The translations under genes were made by a program, and so were the position numbers. Positions 14,556 through 23,125 of a stretch of 44,048 nt of DNA are shown piece by piece. The first letter of the stretch is position 1. Each line of letters starts with the position of its first letter. This DNA comes from an uncultured Gemmiger sp. (lineage in GTDB: Bacteria > Bacillota > Clostridia > Oscillospirales > Ruminococcaceae): positions 1-44,048 of the forward strand of contig CALXHT010000017.1 in NCBI GenBank assembly GCA_944388215.1. The letters are read 5' to 3'. Below the pieces are notes generated by a model. It was not told where the DNA came from. It did not search any database and saw nothing but the letters and a program-made list of their open reading frames with translations.

Positions 14556-15587
14556 TTACCAGCGCATGTCGTAGAACAGCAGATTGATCAGCGAGGGGCC
14601 TGCCATATAAAGGAAGGCAACCTCCATCAGGCCCACCAGCGCGAAGTACAGGATAGCCGCCAGCACGTTGGTGCCGCCGCTGCGGGAAAGCTCCTGGGTG
14701 CGCTCCGGCCCCTCGGGGCAGCGGCTGCAGACCGTCTCGATGCGGTTCTTGGCGTGTTTTTCGTACCAGGACACCGCAAAGAGGGCCAGCACCACGCGCA
14801 GCGCCCAGTTGGCGATCTCACCGAAGGTGGCGGCGGCGGGCAGCCAGCCCACCGGCAACGAACCGAAGAAGCTGGGGTTATAGTAGGCCACCACGTCCAG
14901 CAGCCCGGGCAGATAGAAGAGCACCGAGAGAATGCCGGTGAGGATGCCCTCCCGCCACATCTTGCGGTAGAGAAGATAGGCAGGCCCGAAGAAGAAGGCC
15001 GAGAAGGAGAAGGTGATGCGCCGGCGGGTCTCGCTCATGCGGAAAAACTGCATCAGATAGTACATGGGCGACCGGCCCAGGAAGATGGCCCAGTGTTTGG
15101 CCTTGATGCCGTCGATGGCATCCTCGGGGCCCACCTCCCGGCGGTAGATGGTGCCGTCCGCCCCGGCGCCGTAGGCGTCGATGTGAGGGCCCGCGGCCGA
15201 GCGGGTGCTGTCACTCCCGGGGGTGTAGGCACCGGGACGGCGTGCATAGATGGGGCCGTTTTCCTCCGAGGCGGAGGGCTGCTCCCGGGGCGGTTCGTCG
15301 GGGCGGGGCAGCGGCACACCGCAGTGGCTGCAGCGGGCCGAACCCGGCTCGTTGTGGGTGCCGCAGTTGGGGCAGATGGCTGCATGGGCCGCCGCCTCGG
15401 CTTCGGGGCCGAATTCCGGCTGCCACTCAAAGCCGGCCGCGTGCTCTGACTGATGCAGGCAGGCGCCGACCTTCTGCCAGCAGGCCCGGTGATAGGGGGT
15501 GCCGCAGTCGGGGCAAACGACGATGTCGTCATCGTCGGTAAAGACCTGTTCGCAGACAGGACAGTGATTTCCAGTGTAACGTGCCAT
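14556..15587 (-). CDS. Zinc-binding RING-like / zinc-ribbon membrane protein with DUF2628-like domain
   Basis: A 343-residue protein. Residues 9-45 hold a prokaryotic RING-like zinc site: CPVC, CPDCGTPYHRAC and a further Cys-His pair. Residues about 71-90 hold a second zinc ribbon (CPNCGTHNEPGSARCSHCG). A Pro/Ser/Gly-rich linker follows to about 165. The C-terminal half has four to five hydrophobic helices with FFRMSETRRRITFSFSAFFFGPAYLLYRKMWREG, wording typical of DUF2628, quoted here only to show the run FFGPAYLLYRKMW. Function is unknown. The arrangement suggests a cytoplasmic zinc domain that recognises a partner at the membrane. GGGAGG lies about 10 nt before the ATG. Confidence 0.8.
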   Translation of the reverse strand: MARYTGNHCPVCEQVFTDDDDIVVCPDCGTPYHRACWQKVGACLHQSEHAAGFEWQPEFGPEAEAAAHAAICPNCGTHNEPGSARCSHCGVPLPRPDEPPREQPSASEENGPIYARRPGAYTPGSDSTRSAAGPHIDAYGAGADGTIYRREVGPEDAIDGIKAKHWAIFLGRSPMYYLMQFFRMSETRRRITFSFSAFFFGPAYLLYRKMWREGILTGILSVLFYLPGLLDVVAYYNPSFFGSLPVGWLPAAATFGEIANWALRVVLALFAVSWYEKHAKNRIETVCSRCPEGPERTQELSRSGGTNVLAAILYFALVGLMEVAFLYMAGPSLINLLFYDMRW

Positions 15588-15616
15588 GTGTAGTGTCCTC
15601 CCAATAACATAGAGCC

Positions 15617-15646
15617 ATTATACCGCATTGAAGCGGTAAATGCAAA
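15617..15646 (-). promoter_or_regulatory. Promoter of the RING-like gene
   Basis: On the minus strand, TTTGCA (15641-15646), an 18-nt spacer and TATAAT (15617-15622). The spacer carries a small dyad, CCGC-N6-GCGG. Confidence 0.65.
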
Positions 15647-15700
15647 GAATTTTCTATGAAGTTTCCCCGTTCCGGCGCCGTTTGGAGGCGGGAATCCCCC

Positions 15701-15729
15701 TTTACAACCCTCCGGATATGGTTTATACT
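15701..15729 (+). promoter_or_regulatory. Promoter of prfB
   Basis: TTTACA (15701-15706), a 17-nt spacer and TATACT (15724-15729), 38 nt before the start codon. Confidence 0.8.
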
Positions 15730-15767
15730 ACTATTATGTGAATTTATGCCAACCAAGGGGTAACGAT

Positions 15768-16889
15768 ATGATCACCATTGACGAACTGAAAGCAAAACTC
15801 GGGGCCATGAAGACCTCGGTGGACGATCTGCGGGATGCGCTCTCCATCGAAGCCAGCGAAAAGCGGCTGGCGGAGCTGGAACACCAGATGACGCTGCCCG
15901 GATTCTATGATGACCAGGCCAAGAGCCAGAAGGTCATCAGCGAGATGGGCGAAGTCAAGAACAAGCTGGAGCGTTTCGGCAAGCTGTCCACCCAGTACGA
16001 GGAGGCCGAGACCCTGCTGGAGATGATCGAGGAGGAGAACGACCCCTCCCTGGCCAGCGAGGGCGAGCAGGCCGTGGAGGGCGTGGAGAAGGCCATCGAC
16101 GAGCTGCAGCTTATGACGATGCTCAACGGCGAGTATGACCACAACAACGCCATTCTGACCTTCCATGCCGGCACCGGCGGCACCGAGGCCCAGGACTGGG
16201 CCGAGATGCTCTACCGCATGTACACCCGCTGGGCGGAGGCCCACGGCTACAGCGTGGAGGTGCTGGACGTGCTGGACGGCGACGAGGCGGGCATCAAGTC
16301 TGCCTCCATGATGATCAAGGGTGCCAACGCCTACGGCATGCTCAAGAGCGAGAACGGCGTGCACCGTTTGGTGCGCATCAGTCCCTTTGATGCCAATGCC
16401 CGCCGCCAGACCAGCTTTGCCAGCCTGGAAGTCATGCCGGAACTGAACGACAACATCCAGGTGGAGATCAACCCGGCGGATATCGAGATGCAGGTCTACC
16501 GTTCTTCGGGTGCCGGCGGCCAGCACATCAACAAGACCTCCTCGGCGGTGCGCCTGATCCACAAGCCCACCGGCATTGTGACCAGCTGCCAGACCCAGCG
16601 CAGCCAGCTGCAGAACCGCGAGTACGCCATGGAGATGATGAAGGCCAAGCTCTACCAGATCGCGCTGCAGCAGCATAAAGAGAAGATCGACGACATCAAG
16701 GGCGTCCAGAACGAGATCGCCTGGGGCCATCAGATCCGCAGCTATGTCTTCATGCCCTACACGCTGGTGAAGGACCACCGCACCAACTACGAGAGCGGCA
16801 ACGTGCAGGCTGTGATGGACGGCGACCTGGACGGCTTCATCTACGCCTACCTGAAGGCCAGTTCCCGCGGCGAACTGCAGGACGTGTAA
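15768..16889 (+). CDS. prfB: Peptide chain release factor 2
   Basis: A 373-residue class I release factor that recognises UGA and UAA and triggers peptide release on the ribosome. The GGQ motif is at 250-252 (GAGGQHINKTSSAVR), and the RF2 tripeptide SPF appears in RISPFDANARR. The N-terminal region is coiled-coil rich. The reading frame is continuous. At the position where many prfB genes have the in-frame UGA and programmed +1 frameshift, this one reads through without a stop. AGGGG lies 7 nt before the ATG at 15768, preferred over an upstream GTG. A strong terminator follows. Confidence 0.96.
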   Translation: MITIDELKAKLGAMKTSVDDLRDALSIEASEKRLAELEHQMTLPGFYDDQAKSQKVISEMGEVKNKLERFGKLSTQYEEAETLLEMIEEENDPSLASEGEQAVEGVEKAIDELQLMTMLNGEYDHNNAILTFHAGTGGTEAQDWAEMLYRMYTRWAEAHGYSVEVLDVLDGDEAGIKSASMMIKGANAYGMLKSENGVHRLVRISPFDANARRQTSFASLEVMPELNDNIQVEINPADIEMQVYRSSGAGGQHINKTSSAVRLIHKPTGIVTSCQTQRSQLQNREYAMEMMKAKLYQIALQQHKEKIDDIKGVQNEIAWGHQIRSYVFMPYTLVKDHRTNYESGNVQAVMDGDLDGFIYAYLKASSRGELQDV

Positions 16890-16904
16890 CCGGCAGGAAA
16901 TCCC

Positions 16905-16940
16905 AAGCGGCACACAGAGGTTTCTGTGTGCCGCTTTTTG
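16905..16940 (+). terminator. Terminator of prfB
   Basis: A perfect 14-bp stem (AAGCGGCACACAGA / TCTGTGTGCCGCTT), a GGTT loop and a T run. Confidence 0.92.
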
Positions 16941-16971
16941 CATACCGGCCCTTTATTTGTTCATAATCCGC

Positions 16972-16980
16972 TGGTATACT
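16972..16980 (+). promoter_or_regulatory. Extended -10 promoter of the P-type ATPase gene
   Basis: TGG then TATACT (16975-16980), 30 nt upstream of the start. The -35 region (TTTATT at 16952-16957) is weak but correctly spaced at 17 nt. Confidence 0.6.
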
Positions 16981-17010
16981 GATGTGATAATCGGGAAAGG
17001 GGGCCGGGAG

Positions 17011-19377
17011 ATGGCTGCAACCAACGGGCTGACGGCGGCCCAGGTGGAAGAGCGCCGCCGCCAGGGCAAAGTGAACACGCCGCCCCAGTCGCCCACCAAG
17101 ACGGTGGGTCAGATCGTGCGGGACAACCTGTGCACCTACTTCAACCTGGTGTTTGTGGTGCTGGCCGTCATGCTGGGGTCGGTAGGGTCCTGGCTGAACA
17201 TGGGATTCCTGGGGGTGGTGGTCTGCAACACCCTCATCGGCATTGCCCAGCAGCTGCGGGCCAAAAAGACCATCGATGAACTGACGCTGGTCTCCGCCCG
17301 CAGGGTGCGCTGTCTGCGGGACGGCCGGTGGGAATCCTGCCTGTCGGAGGCGCTGGTGCAGGACGACGTGGTGGCCTTCGGGGCGGGGGACCAGATCGTG
17401 GCGGACGCTGTGGTGCTGGAAGGCCAGGCCCAGGTGAACGAATCGCTGATCACCGGCGAGGAGCGGGCGGTGCCCAAAGGGCCCGGGGCGGCGCTGCGGT
17501 CGGGCAGTTTCCTGGTGGCAGGGCACTGCACGGCCCGGCTGACCCGGGTGGGGGCGGAGAGCTACGCCAGCAAGCTGACGGCAGCCGCCCAGGCGGACGG
17601 CCACAAGGTGGCCAAGGGCGAGATGATGCGCTCGCTGGACAAGCTGATCCAGGCCATCGGGCTGGGGCTGGTCCCGGTGGGGGTGGCGCTGTTCTGGAAG
17701 CAGCACGGGGTGCTGGCGCTGGATCTGCGCAGCTCGGTGGAGGGCACCGTGGCGGCGCTCATCGGCATGATCCCCGAGGGGCTCTATCTGCTCACCAGTG
17801 TGGCGCTGGCCATCGGCATGCTGCGGCTGGCAAGGCGGCGGGTGCTGACCCAGGACATGAACTGCATCGAGACGCTGGCCCGGGTGGATGTGCTGTGCAT
17901 GGACAAGACCGGCACCATCACCGAGAGCGCCATGGAGGCACAGGAGCCTATCCTGCTGGGGGGCGCCTCCGAAGCGGCTGTCCGGGAGATTCTGGGCAGC
18001 TACTACCGTGCCGAGGAGCCGGACAACGACACCGGGCGGGCGCTAAAGGCGCGGTTCGGCGGGGGAGGCAAACCCTGGCCGGTGACGGGGCAGGTTCCCT
18101 TCCAGACGGCCTACAAGTACAGCGCCAAGTCCTTCGGCAAGGAGGGGGTCTACCTGGTGGGTGCCCCCGACATTCTGGCGGGGGGCCGCCTGTCGGAATT
18201 CCGGGCGCAGCTGGAGCCGATGCTGGCCCAAGGGCGGCGGGTGCTGCTGCTGGCCCGCTGCCGGGGACCTCTGCCCGACCCCGCCAAGGCGCTGGACCCG
18301 GCGCAGCTGGATTTTCTCGCCCTGCTGCCGCTGGAAAACCGCATCCGGGCCACCGCCCCCGACACCATCCGGTATTTTGCGCAGCAGGGGGTGGCGCCGA
18401 AGGTGATTTCCGGCGACGAGCCCCGGGCGGTGAGCCATGTGGCCGCCGCGGCGGGCATTGCGGGGGCGGAGCGGTGGGTGGACGCCGCCACCCTGGACAG
18501 CGATGAAAAGCTGGCAAAGGCCGCCGGGCAGAGCGTGGTGTTCGGGCGGGTGACGCCGGAACAGAAGCGCAAATTGGTCCACGCCCTGCAGCGGGCGGGC
18601 CACACGGTGGCCATGGTGGGGGACGGCGTCAACGATGTGCTGGCCCTCAAGGACGCCGACTGCGGCATCGCCATGGCCTCGGGAGCCCAGGCAGCCAGCC
18701 AGGTGGCCCAGCTGGTGCTGCTGGATTCGGACTTTGCCGCCCTGCCCCAGGTGGTGGCCGAAGGGCGCCGGGTCATCAACAACATCCAGCGCTCGGCGTC
18801 GCTGTTCCTCGTGAAAAACATCTTCTCGCTGCTGCTCAGCCTGGCGGCACTCTGCCTGCCGTTGACCTATCCGTTCCAGCCGCTCCAGCTTTCGCTGCTC
18901 TCGGCGGTGACCATCGGGCTGCCCTCCTTCGTGCTGGCGCTGGAGCCCAACTACGAGCTGGTGCGGGGCAAGTTCATGCACAATGTGCTCCACGATGCCC
19001 TCCCCGGCGGCGTGACGGACTTTCTTTTGGTGTTCGTGGCCCAGGGCTTTGCCTGGGCGTTCGGACTTTCCGGCGAGGCGCTGGGCACCATCAGCACGCT
19101 GCTGGTGCTGGAAACCGGCCTCATCGTGCTGTTCCGGGTCTGCCACCCCTTCACGCCGCTGCGCTGGACGCTTTGGGGCGGCTGCACGGTGCTGGGGCTG
19201 GGCGGTGCGGTGCTGTTCGCCCCCTGGCTGGAACTGATCCCTCTTTCGCCGGGAGAAACGCTGATTCTGGCGGTGCTGGCGGCGCTGGCTTTGCCGGTGC
19301 TGCGCTGCACGGCCCGGGCGGTGGATGCCCTGTGGCAAAAGGGGCGGCAGCTGCGCGCGGCACACAAACAGGCATAA
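17011..19377 (+). CDS. Cation-translocating P-type ATPase (CtpE-like)
   Basis: A 788-residue ATP-driven ion pump. The actuator motif ITGEE lies near residue 150, the phosphorylated Asp298 sits in CMDKTGTITES, and the hinge motif is GDGVNDVLALKDAD. Helix M4 carries IPEGL, the motif of P2-type pumps, and no heavy-metal CPC motif or N-terminal metal domain is present. Overall it resembles the HAD-IC group that includes mycobacterial CtpE, reported as a Ca2+ pump, so Ca2+ or another hard divalent cation is the best guess. It is shorter than SERCA-like pumps. The ATG at 17011 is preceded by GGGGG about 7-8 nt away. Monocistronic. Confidence 0.88.
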   Translation: MAATNGLTAAQVEERRRQGKVNTPPQSPTKTVGQIVRDNLCTYFNLVFVVLAVMLGSVGSWLNMGFLGVVVCNTLIGIAQQLRAKKTIDELTLVSARRVRCLRDGRWESCLSEALVQDDVVAFGAGDQIVADAVVLEGQAQVNESLITGEERAVPKGPGAALRSGSFLVAGHCTARLTRVGAESYASKLTAAAQADGHKVAKGEMMRSLDKLIQAIGLGLVPVGVALFWKQHGVLALDLRSSVEGTVAALIGMIPEGLYLLTSVALAIGMLRLARRRVLTQDMNCIETLARVDVLCMDKTGTITESAMEAQEPILLGGASEAAVREILGSYYRAEEPDNDTGRALKARFGGGGKPWPVTGQVPFQTAYKYSAKSFGKEGVYLVGAPDILAGGRLSEFRAQLEPMLAQGRRVLLLARCRGPLPDPAKALDPAQLDFLALLPLENRIRATAPDTIRYFAQQGVAPKVISGDEPRAVSHVAAAAGIAGAERWVDAATLDSDEKLAKAAGQSVVFGRVTPEQKRKLVHALQRAGHTVAMVGDGVNDVLALKDADCGIAMASGAQAASQVAQLVLLDSDFAALPQVVAEGRRVINNIQRSASLFLVKNIFSLLLSLAALCLPLTYPFQPLQLSLLSAVTIGLPSFVLALEPNYELVRGKFMHNVLHDALPGGVTDFLLVFVAQGFAWAFGLSGEALGTISTLLVLETGLIVLFRVCHPFTPLRWTLWGGCTVLGLGGAVLFAPWLELIPLSPGETLILAVLAALALPVLRCTARAVDALWQKGRQLRAAHKQA

Positions 19378-19380
19378 CAA

Positions 19381-19414
19381 AAACCCGCACGGGGCGCTTC
19401 CCGTGCGGGTTTTG
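19381..19414. terminator. Terminator between convergent ATPase and yoaK-like genes
   Basis: An 11-bp stem (ACCCGCACGGG / CCCGTGCGGGT), a 6-nt loop and TTT on the plus strand. The minus side also runs into TTTTTG, so it can serve both genes. Confidence 0.85.
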
Positions 19415-19425
19415 TGTTGGCGAAC

Positions 19426-20121
19426 TCAGTAGGTTTCGGCAGGACGGTTGGTCTCCTTGCGGAACATCAGGCAAAGGCTGACGCAGAGCAGCGCGCAGGA
19501 AATCCAGATGGTGCGCAGCCCCAGGGGCGCCATGCCCTGGGCGCCCACGCCGGCCCCCAGGGCAAAGAGCAGGATCACCGCGAAGTAATGCCCGGCCTTG
19601 CCCAGGGTTTTCCGGTCGTGGAGGCGCAGCGCCGTCACAAGGGAATCCATGCCGCTGCGCAGGTTGCCGATGCACATGGTGCTGGCAAAGGGATAGCCGT
19701 GCACCTTGCGGAAAGCCTGCACCTGCATGGCGCAGGCAAAGGAGACCAGGGCGTTGGCGGCCAGGTTGAAGGTGTCGGGAAAGAATCCCACCAAGAAGAG
19801 CAGCAGGATTTCCACCAGCAGCACCAGCTGCCGCCAGTGCAGGCGGCGGTTCTCTTTAAAGAAGACGCGAATCAGTTCGGCGGCGGCCACGCCCAGGGCG
19901 AAGGCCAGCACCGGCACCAGGTAGTGGAAGAAGCGGGCCCAGTCCCCGGTGAAAAGGGACTGCCCCATAAAGACGATGTTGCCGGTCTGGGCGTTGGCGA
20001 AGACCTTGCCCCGTCCCAGATAGGTGTAGGCATCCTGCAAGCCGCCGGACAGCGACAGGAACAGGACCGTGCGGAACGCCTCGGACATCTGCCGGGACGC
20101 GGACGAAATTGGTTGCGACAT
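19426..20121 (-). CDS. YoaK/DUF1275 family membrane protein
   Basis: A 231-residue integral membrane protein with about six hydrophobic helices. The N-terminal block SGGLQDAYTYLGRGKVFANAQTGN (characteristic pieces: GGLQDAYTY and ANAQTGNIV) and the later MQVQAFRK and TMCIGNLRS segments are DUF1275 hallmarks. The family's function is not established. I chose the ATG at 20119-20121, with AGAGGGG 7 nt upstream, rather than the longer reading that starts inside the promoter region. It has its own consensus-like promoter and is the only gene in its unit. Confidence 0.88.
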   Translation of the reverse strand: MSQPISSASRQMSEAFRTVLFLSLSGGLQDAYTYLGRGKVFANAQTGNIVFMGQSLFTGDWARFFHYLVPVLAFALGVAAAELIRVFFKENRRLHWRQLVLLVEILLLFLVGFFPDTFNLAANALVSFACAMQVQAFRKVHGYPFASTMCIGNLRSGMDSLVTALRLHDRKTLGKAGHYFAVILLFALGAGVGAQGMAPLGLRTIWISCALLCVSLCLMFRKETNRPAETY

Positions 20122-20179
20122 AACAAAACCCCTCTCTGCGCAAACGCTGCGGCCCCTTGCCGCAGCCGTTCCGTGGCCC

Positions 20180-20208
20180 ATTATACTCTCCCCGGGGCGA
20201 GGTGTAAA
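20180..20208 (-). promoter_or_regulatory. Promoter of the yoaK-like gene
   Basis: On the minus strand, TTTACA (20203-20208), a 17-nt spacer and TATAAT (20180-20185). Confidence 0.85.
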
Positions 20209-20216
20209 GGGGCAGC

Positions 20217-20247
20217 AAAAATCCCGGCACCGCAGCGCCGGGATTTT
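20217..20247 (-). terminator. Terminator of the LRR-VWA-MoxR unit
   Basis: On the minus strand, an 11-bp stem (AAAATCCCGGC / GCCGGGATTTT) followed by TTG, beginning 3 nt after the moxR-like stop codon. Confidence 0.88.
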
Positions 20248-20249
20248 CC

Positions 20250-21788
20250 TTAAAAGTCGTGGCTGTGTTCTTCCGCCCGCAGGTCGTCCCGCTGCAGTTC
20301 CGCCAGCAGTTCGTCCTCCCCGGCGTGGAGCAGCAGCTTCTGGCTGTACTGCTCAAACCGCTCGCACTCGTTGTCCGCCAGGAAGGGGGCAGAATCGGGG
20401 CCCAGGGCCAGCTCATTCACAAAGACCACCATCTCCTGGCCGTCGGGGAAGGCCCGCTCCATAAAGTCAAAGGCGGCTTCCAGCGCGTCAGAGGCGTCGG
20501 CTACGGCGGTCTCCCGGCGGCGCACCTGCTGGTTGAAGGCGGCCCGCACCGTGTCAAAGGCGGCGTCAGCGTCCAGTCCCTCGTCCAGGGTGGCGGCCCA
20601 CCGGTCCAGCAGCGCCGCCGCCCGGGTGCGGGTGGCCACCTCGGCGGGCAGCATGGTGCCGGCGGTCTTGCCCTCCTCCAGCCGGGCGCGGTAGCTCTTG
20701 CACTGGTCGGCGAACAGTTGGGCGGGAACGGTGTCGGCCTGGGCCTGGTTCAGGGCGCGCCGGAAATTGCGCAGCTGCTGGTAGCATGCATCGGTCACGG
20801 CGTCGGCGCTGCGGGCGGCGGCAAAGCGGGTGTTCAGTCCCGCCAGCAGCAGGCTCACCAGACTGATGCGCTCGTCAAAGCTGGCGTTCAGGGCGCGTTC
20901 CAGCACGGCGTCAAAGGGCTTGCCCTGCAAGATATCCTCCACACCGTAATCCTGGTGGTATTTGCGGTAGAGCACCCAGTAGGCGGCAAAATCCCGGGCC
21001 ACGTCGGGGTGGCGCAGGTATTGGCCGATGACCCCCTCGTCCACCGGCAGACCCAGCTTGTCGGCGGCCTGCAAAAAGGCGGAGAGGTCCTCCCAGCCCC
21101 GGGCGGTGACAAACAGCGGGCCGTCCACGTCGTTTTCGATTTTGTAGAAGTGCTGGGGCCGCAGTTCCAGATAGGCTGTCACGGCGGGATGCAGCCGGTG
21201 GGCGCGGGCGTAGGTCTGCCACACGCTGAGCTTGGGTTCAATGTCGATGCGGCGCACCCGGTCCAGCGTGACCAGGTCGAAGTCCCGCACGCTCTTGTTG
21301 TATTCCGGCGGGTTGCCGGCGGCCACGATCACCCAGCCCTCCGGCACCGCCTGGTTGCCGAAGGTCTTGCACTGCAAAAACTGCAGCATGGTGGGGGCCA
21401 GCGTCTCGCTGACGCAGTTGATCTCGTCGATGAAGAGGATGCCGTTTTTCTTGCCGGTGCGCTCCATGGCGGCGTAGACGCTGGCGATGATCTCGCTCAT
21501 GGTGTACTCGGTAACGCTGCGGGTCTTGCCGCCGAAGTTGCGCTCCCGGATAAAGGGCAGGCCCACGGCACTCTGGCGGGTGTGGTGGGTGATGGTGTAG
21601 GCCACCAGGGCGATGTCGCACTCCTGGGCGATCTGCTCCATGATCTGGGTTTTGCCCACGCCCGGAGGGCCCATCAGCAGGATGGGCCGCTGGCGGATGG
21701 GCGGAATCAGCGGGCAGCCGGTGTCGTCGCAGGCCAGGTAGGCCCGCACGGTATCTTTGATTTCCTCTTTGGCACGTTGGATGTCCAT
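20250..21788 (-). CDS. MoxR-like AAA+ ATPase
   Basis: A 512-residue AAA+ protein. Walker A GPPGVGKT spans 40-47, Walker B ILFIDE is at about 117-122, and a sensor-1-type block AAGNPPEYN and an arginine-bearing DRVRRIDIE follow. The C-terminal 250 residues are helical with no motif I recognise. They make the protein clearly longer than typical MoxR proteins of 310-350. MoxR ATPases act as chaperones that remodel partner VWA proteins, and the VWA gene ends 9 nt upstream. The ATG has AAAGGA about 12 nt away, inside the VWA gene's end, so translation is probably coupled. Third and last gene of the cassette. Confidence 0.88.
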   Translation of the reverse strand: MDIQRAKEEIKDTVRAYLACDDTGCPLIPPIRQRPILLMGPPGVGKTQIMEQIAQECDIALVAYTITHHTRQSAVGLPFIRERNFGGKTRSVTEYTMSEIIASVYAAMERTGKKNGILFIDEINCVSETLAPTMLQFLQCKTFGNQAVPEGWVIVAAGNPPEYNKSVRDFDLVTLDRVRRIDIEPKLSVWQTYARAHRLHPAVTAYLELRPQHFYKIENDVDGPLFVTARGWEDLSAFLQAADKLGLPVDEGVIGQYLRHPDVARDFAAYWVLYRKYHQDYGVEDILQGKPFDAVLERALNASFDERISLVSLLLAGLNTRFAAARSADAVTDACYQQLRNFRRALNQAQADTVPAQLFADQCKSYRARLEEGKTAGTMLPAEVATRTRAAALLDRWAATLDEGLDADAAFDTVRAAFNQQVRRRETAVADASDALEAAFDFMERAFPDGQEMVVFVNELALGPDSAPFLADNECERFEQYSQKLLLHAGEDELLAELQRDDLRAEEHSHDF

Positions 21789-21797
21789 GGATTTATC

Positions 21798-23114
21798 TCA
21801 TCCTTTCGGTTGCTGTAAAAATTCCTCGGGCTGCAGCACCAGCCGCATGGCCCAGGGCGGCACCTCCGGCGGGGGTTCGCCGTTTTCCAGAAACAGGAAC
21901 GCCACCTCGAAAGGGGGCCGCTTGGCGGGGTAGGTGCCCTTGCCGTCGGTGAAGTAGAGCACCCCCTGCATCTCCCGCAAGGGCCCTTCGGCCCGCAGCT
22001 GCTCGATGCGGGCAAAAGCGGGGCGGAAGTCGGTGCCGCCACCGCCCACCAGCGTGAAGGCCTGGGTGTAGCGGTCCAGGGCTTCCAGGTCGTACAGCCA
22101 GGTTTCCTCCCGCACGGCGTTGTCGGCCTGCATCACGAGAATGCGGCACTGGCGGAAAAAGCTGTCCTGGCTTTTCAGCAGGGTAAAGGTCTCCCGCAGA
22201 AAGTTCTTCACCAGCTCCCCCGCGGTGGATTCGCTGGTGTCCAGCACAATAACAAAGTCCCGGATCTTCTTGCTCTCCCGGCTTTCCAGCGGCTCAATCA
22301 GCGGCATCTTGCCGTAGGTGCGCAGGCCATAGGTGTAGTAGCCCAGGTCGAACTCGTCGGGGTCCAGGTGGGATTCCTCCCGCCAGACGGCAAACCGGCG
22401 CAGAAAATCCTTGTAGCTGCGGCGGCTGCGGCTGGCCTGCACCTGGGCCTGCAAGGCGCGGGCGCCGTCGGTTTCGCCCGCCTGCCGGCCGGATTCCTCC
22501 ATGCTCAGCTCGGTCTGTCGGCCCATCTGCTCCCACTGCTTGCCCCGCATCCGGGCGGAGGCACTGTCGGGGTCGGCGGGCCACAGCCGGTGGTCGTCAC
22601 TGATAAATTCCTGCCGGTATTTCTGCAGGGTGGCGGCGTCGGTGGCAGCCAGCACCCGGTAGACCGGCCCGGCGGCCAACAGTTTGCATTCCGCCTTCAG
22701 CCGGGCGTAGGTCTGCTGCCGCAGCCAGCCCACCGGACGGGTGGTGGCGGGGGTGCCCAGGGAATCCAGCAGATGCTCCACCGTAATGTCGCAGGCAAGG
22801 CCCCACAGGGCGGGGTCCCGGCGGTCCCGCAGCCAGAGATGCCGCAAAATGCAGTGGAACAGGCTGTGCAGGTAGGCTCTGGGCAGGTAGCAGCGGTTTT
22901 TGCGGTAGAGCTGCAATACCCATTCCGGCGGGTAATACAGGTGGGCGCCGTCGGTGGCCAGGGCCTTCTGGGTGCTGCGCAGCGGGGCAGGGGGCAGGGC
23001 GCCCAGGGCCGCGTTGAGATAGCGCTGGTCCAGGTAGAGCTCACTGCGGATCTGTTCCATCACCCGGCGGGCCATCGTCTCTTCCCATTCTGTTTGGGTT
23101 TCGGTGTGCGCCAT
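21798..23114 (-). CDS. VWA-domain protein with DUF2201-like pseudo-metallopeptidase domain
   Basis: A 438-residue cytoplasmic protein. The N-terminal half resembles the DUF2201 putative metallopeptidase domain, with H83-S84-L-F-H87 and His92 where active members have HExxH and a further His. The catalytic Glu is Ser here, which suggests loss of peptidase activity. The C-terminal VWA-like domain keeps the MIDAS metal site: Asp292-x-Ser294-x-Ser296, Thr361 in GGGGTDF and Asp390 in FTDG. A charged linker (about 185-235) joins them. The ATG at 23114 follows GGAGGG by 4 nt, and the upstream LRR gene ends 11 nt before it. It is the expected client of the MoxR ATPase encoded next. Confidence 0.82.
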   Translation of the reverse strand: MAHTETQTEWEETMARRVMEQIRSELYLDQRYLNAALGALPPAPLRSTQKALATDGAHLYYPPEWVLQLYRKNRCYLPRAYLHSLFHCILRHLWLRDRRDPALWGLACDITVEHLLDSLGTPATTRPVGWLRQQTYARLKAECKLLAAGPVYRVLAATDAATLQKYRQEFISDDHRLWPADPDSASARMRGKQWEQMGRQTELSMEESGRQAGETDGARALQAQVQASRSRRSYKDFLRRFAVWREESHLDPDEFDLGYYTYGLRTYGKMPLIEPLESRESKKIRDFVIVLDTSESTAGELVKNFLRETFTLLKSQDSFFRQCRILVMQADNAVREETWLYDLEALDRYTQAFTLVGGGGTDFRPAFARIEQLRAEGPLREMQGVLYFTDGKGTYPAKRPPFEVAFLFLENGEPPPEVPPWAMRLVLQPEEFLQQPKG

Positions 23115-23125
23115 AGCTCCCTCCG

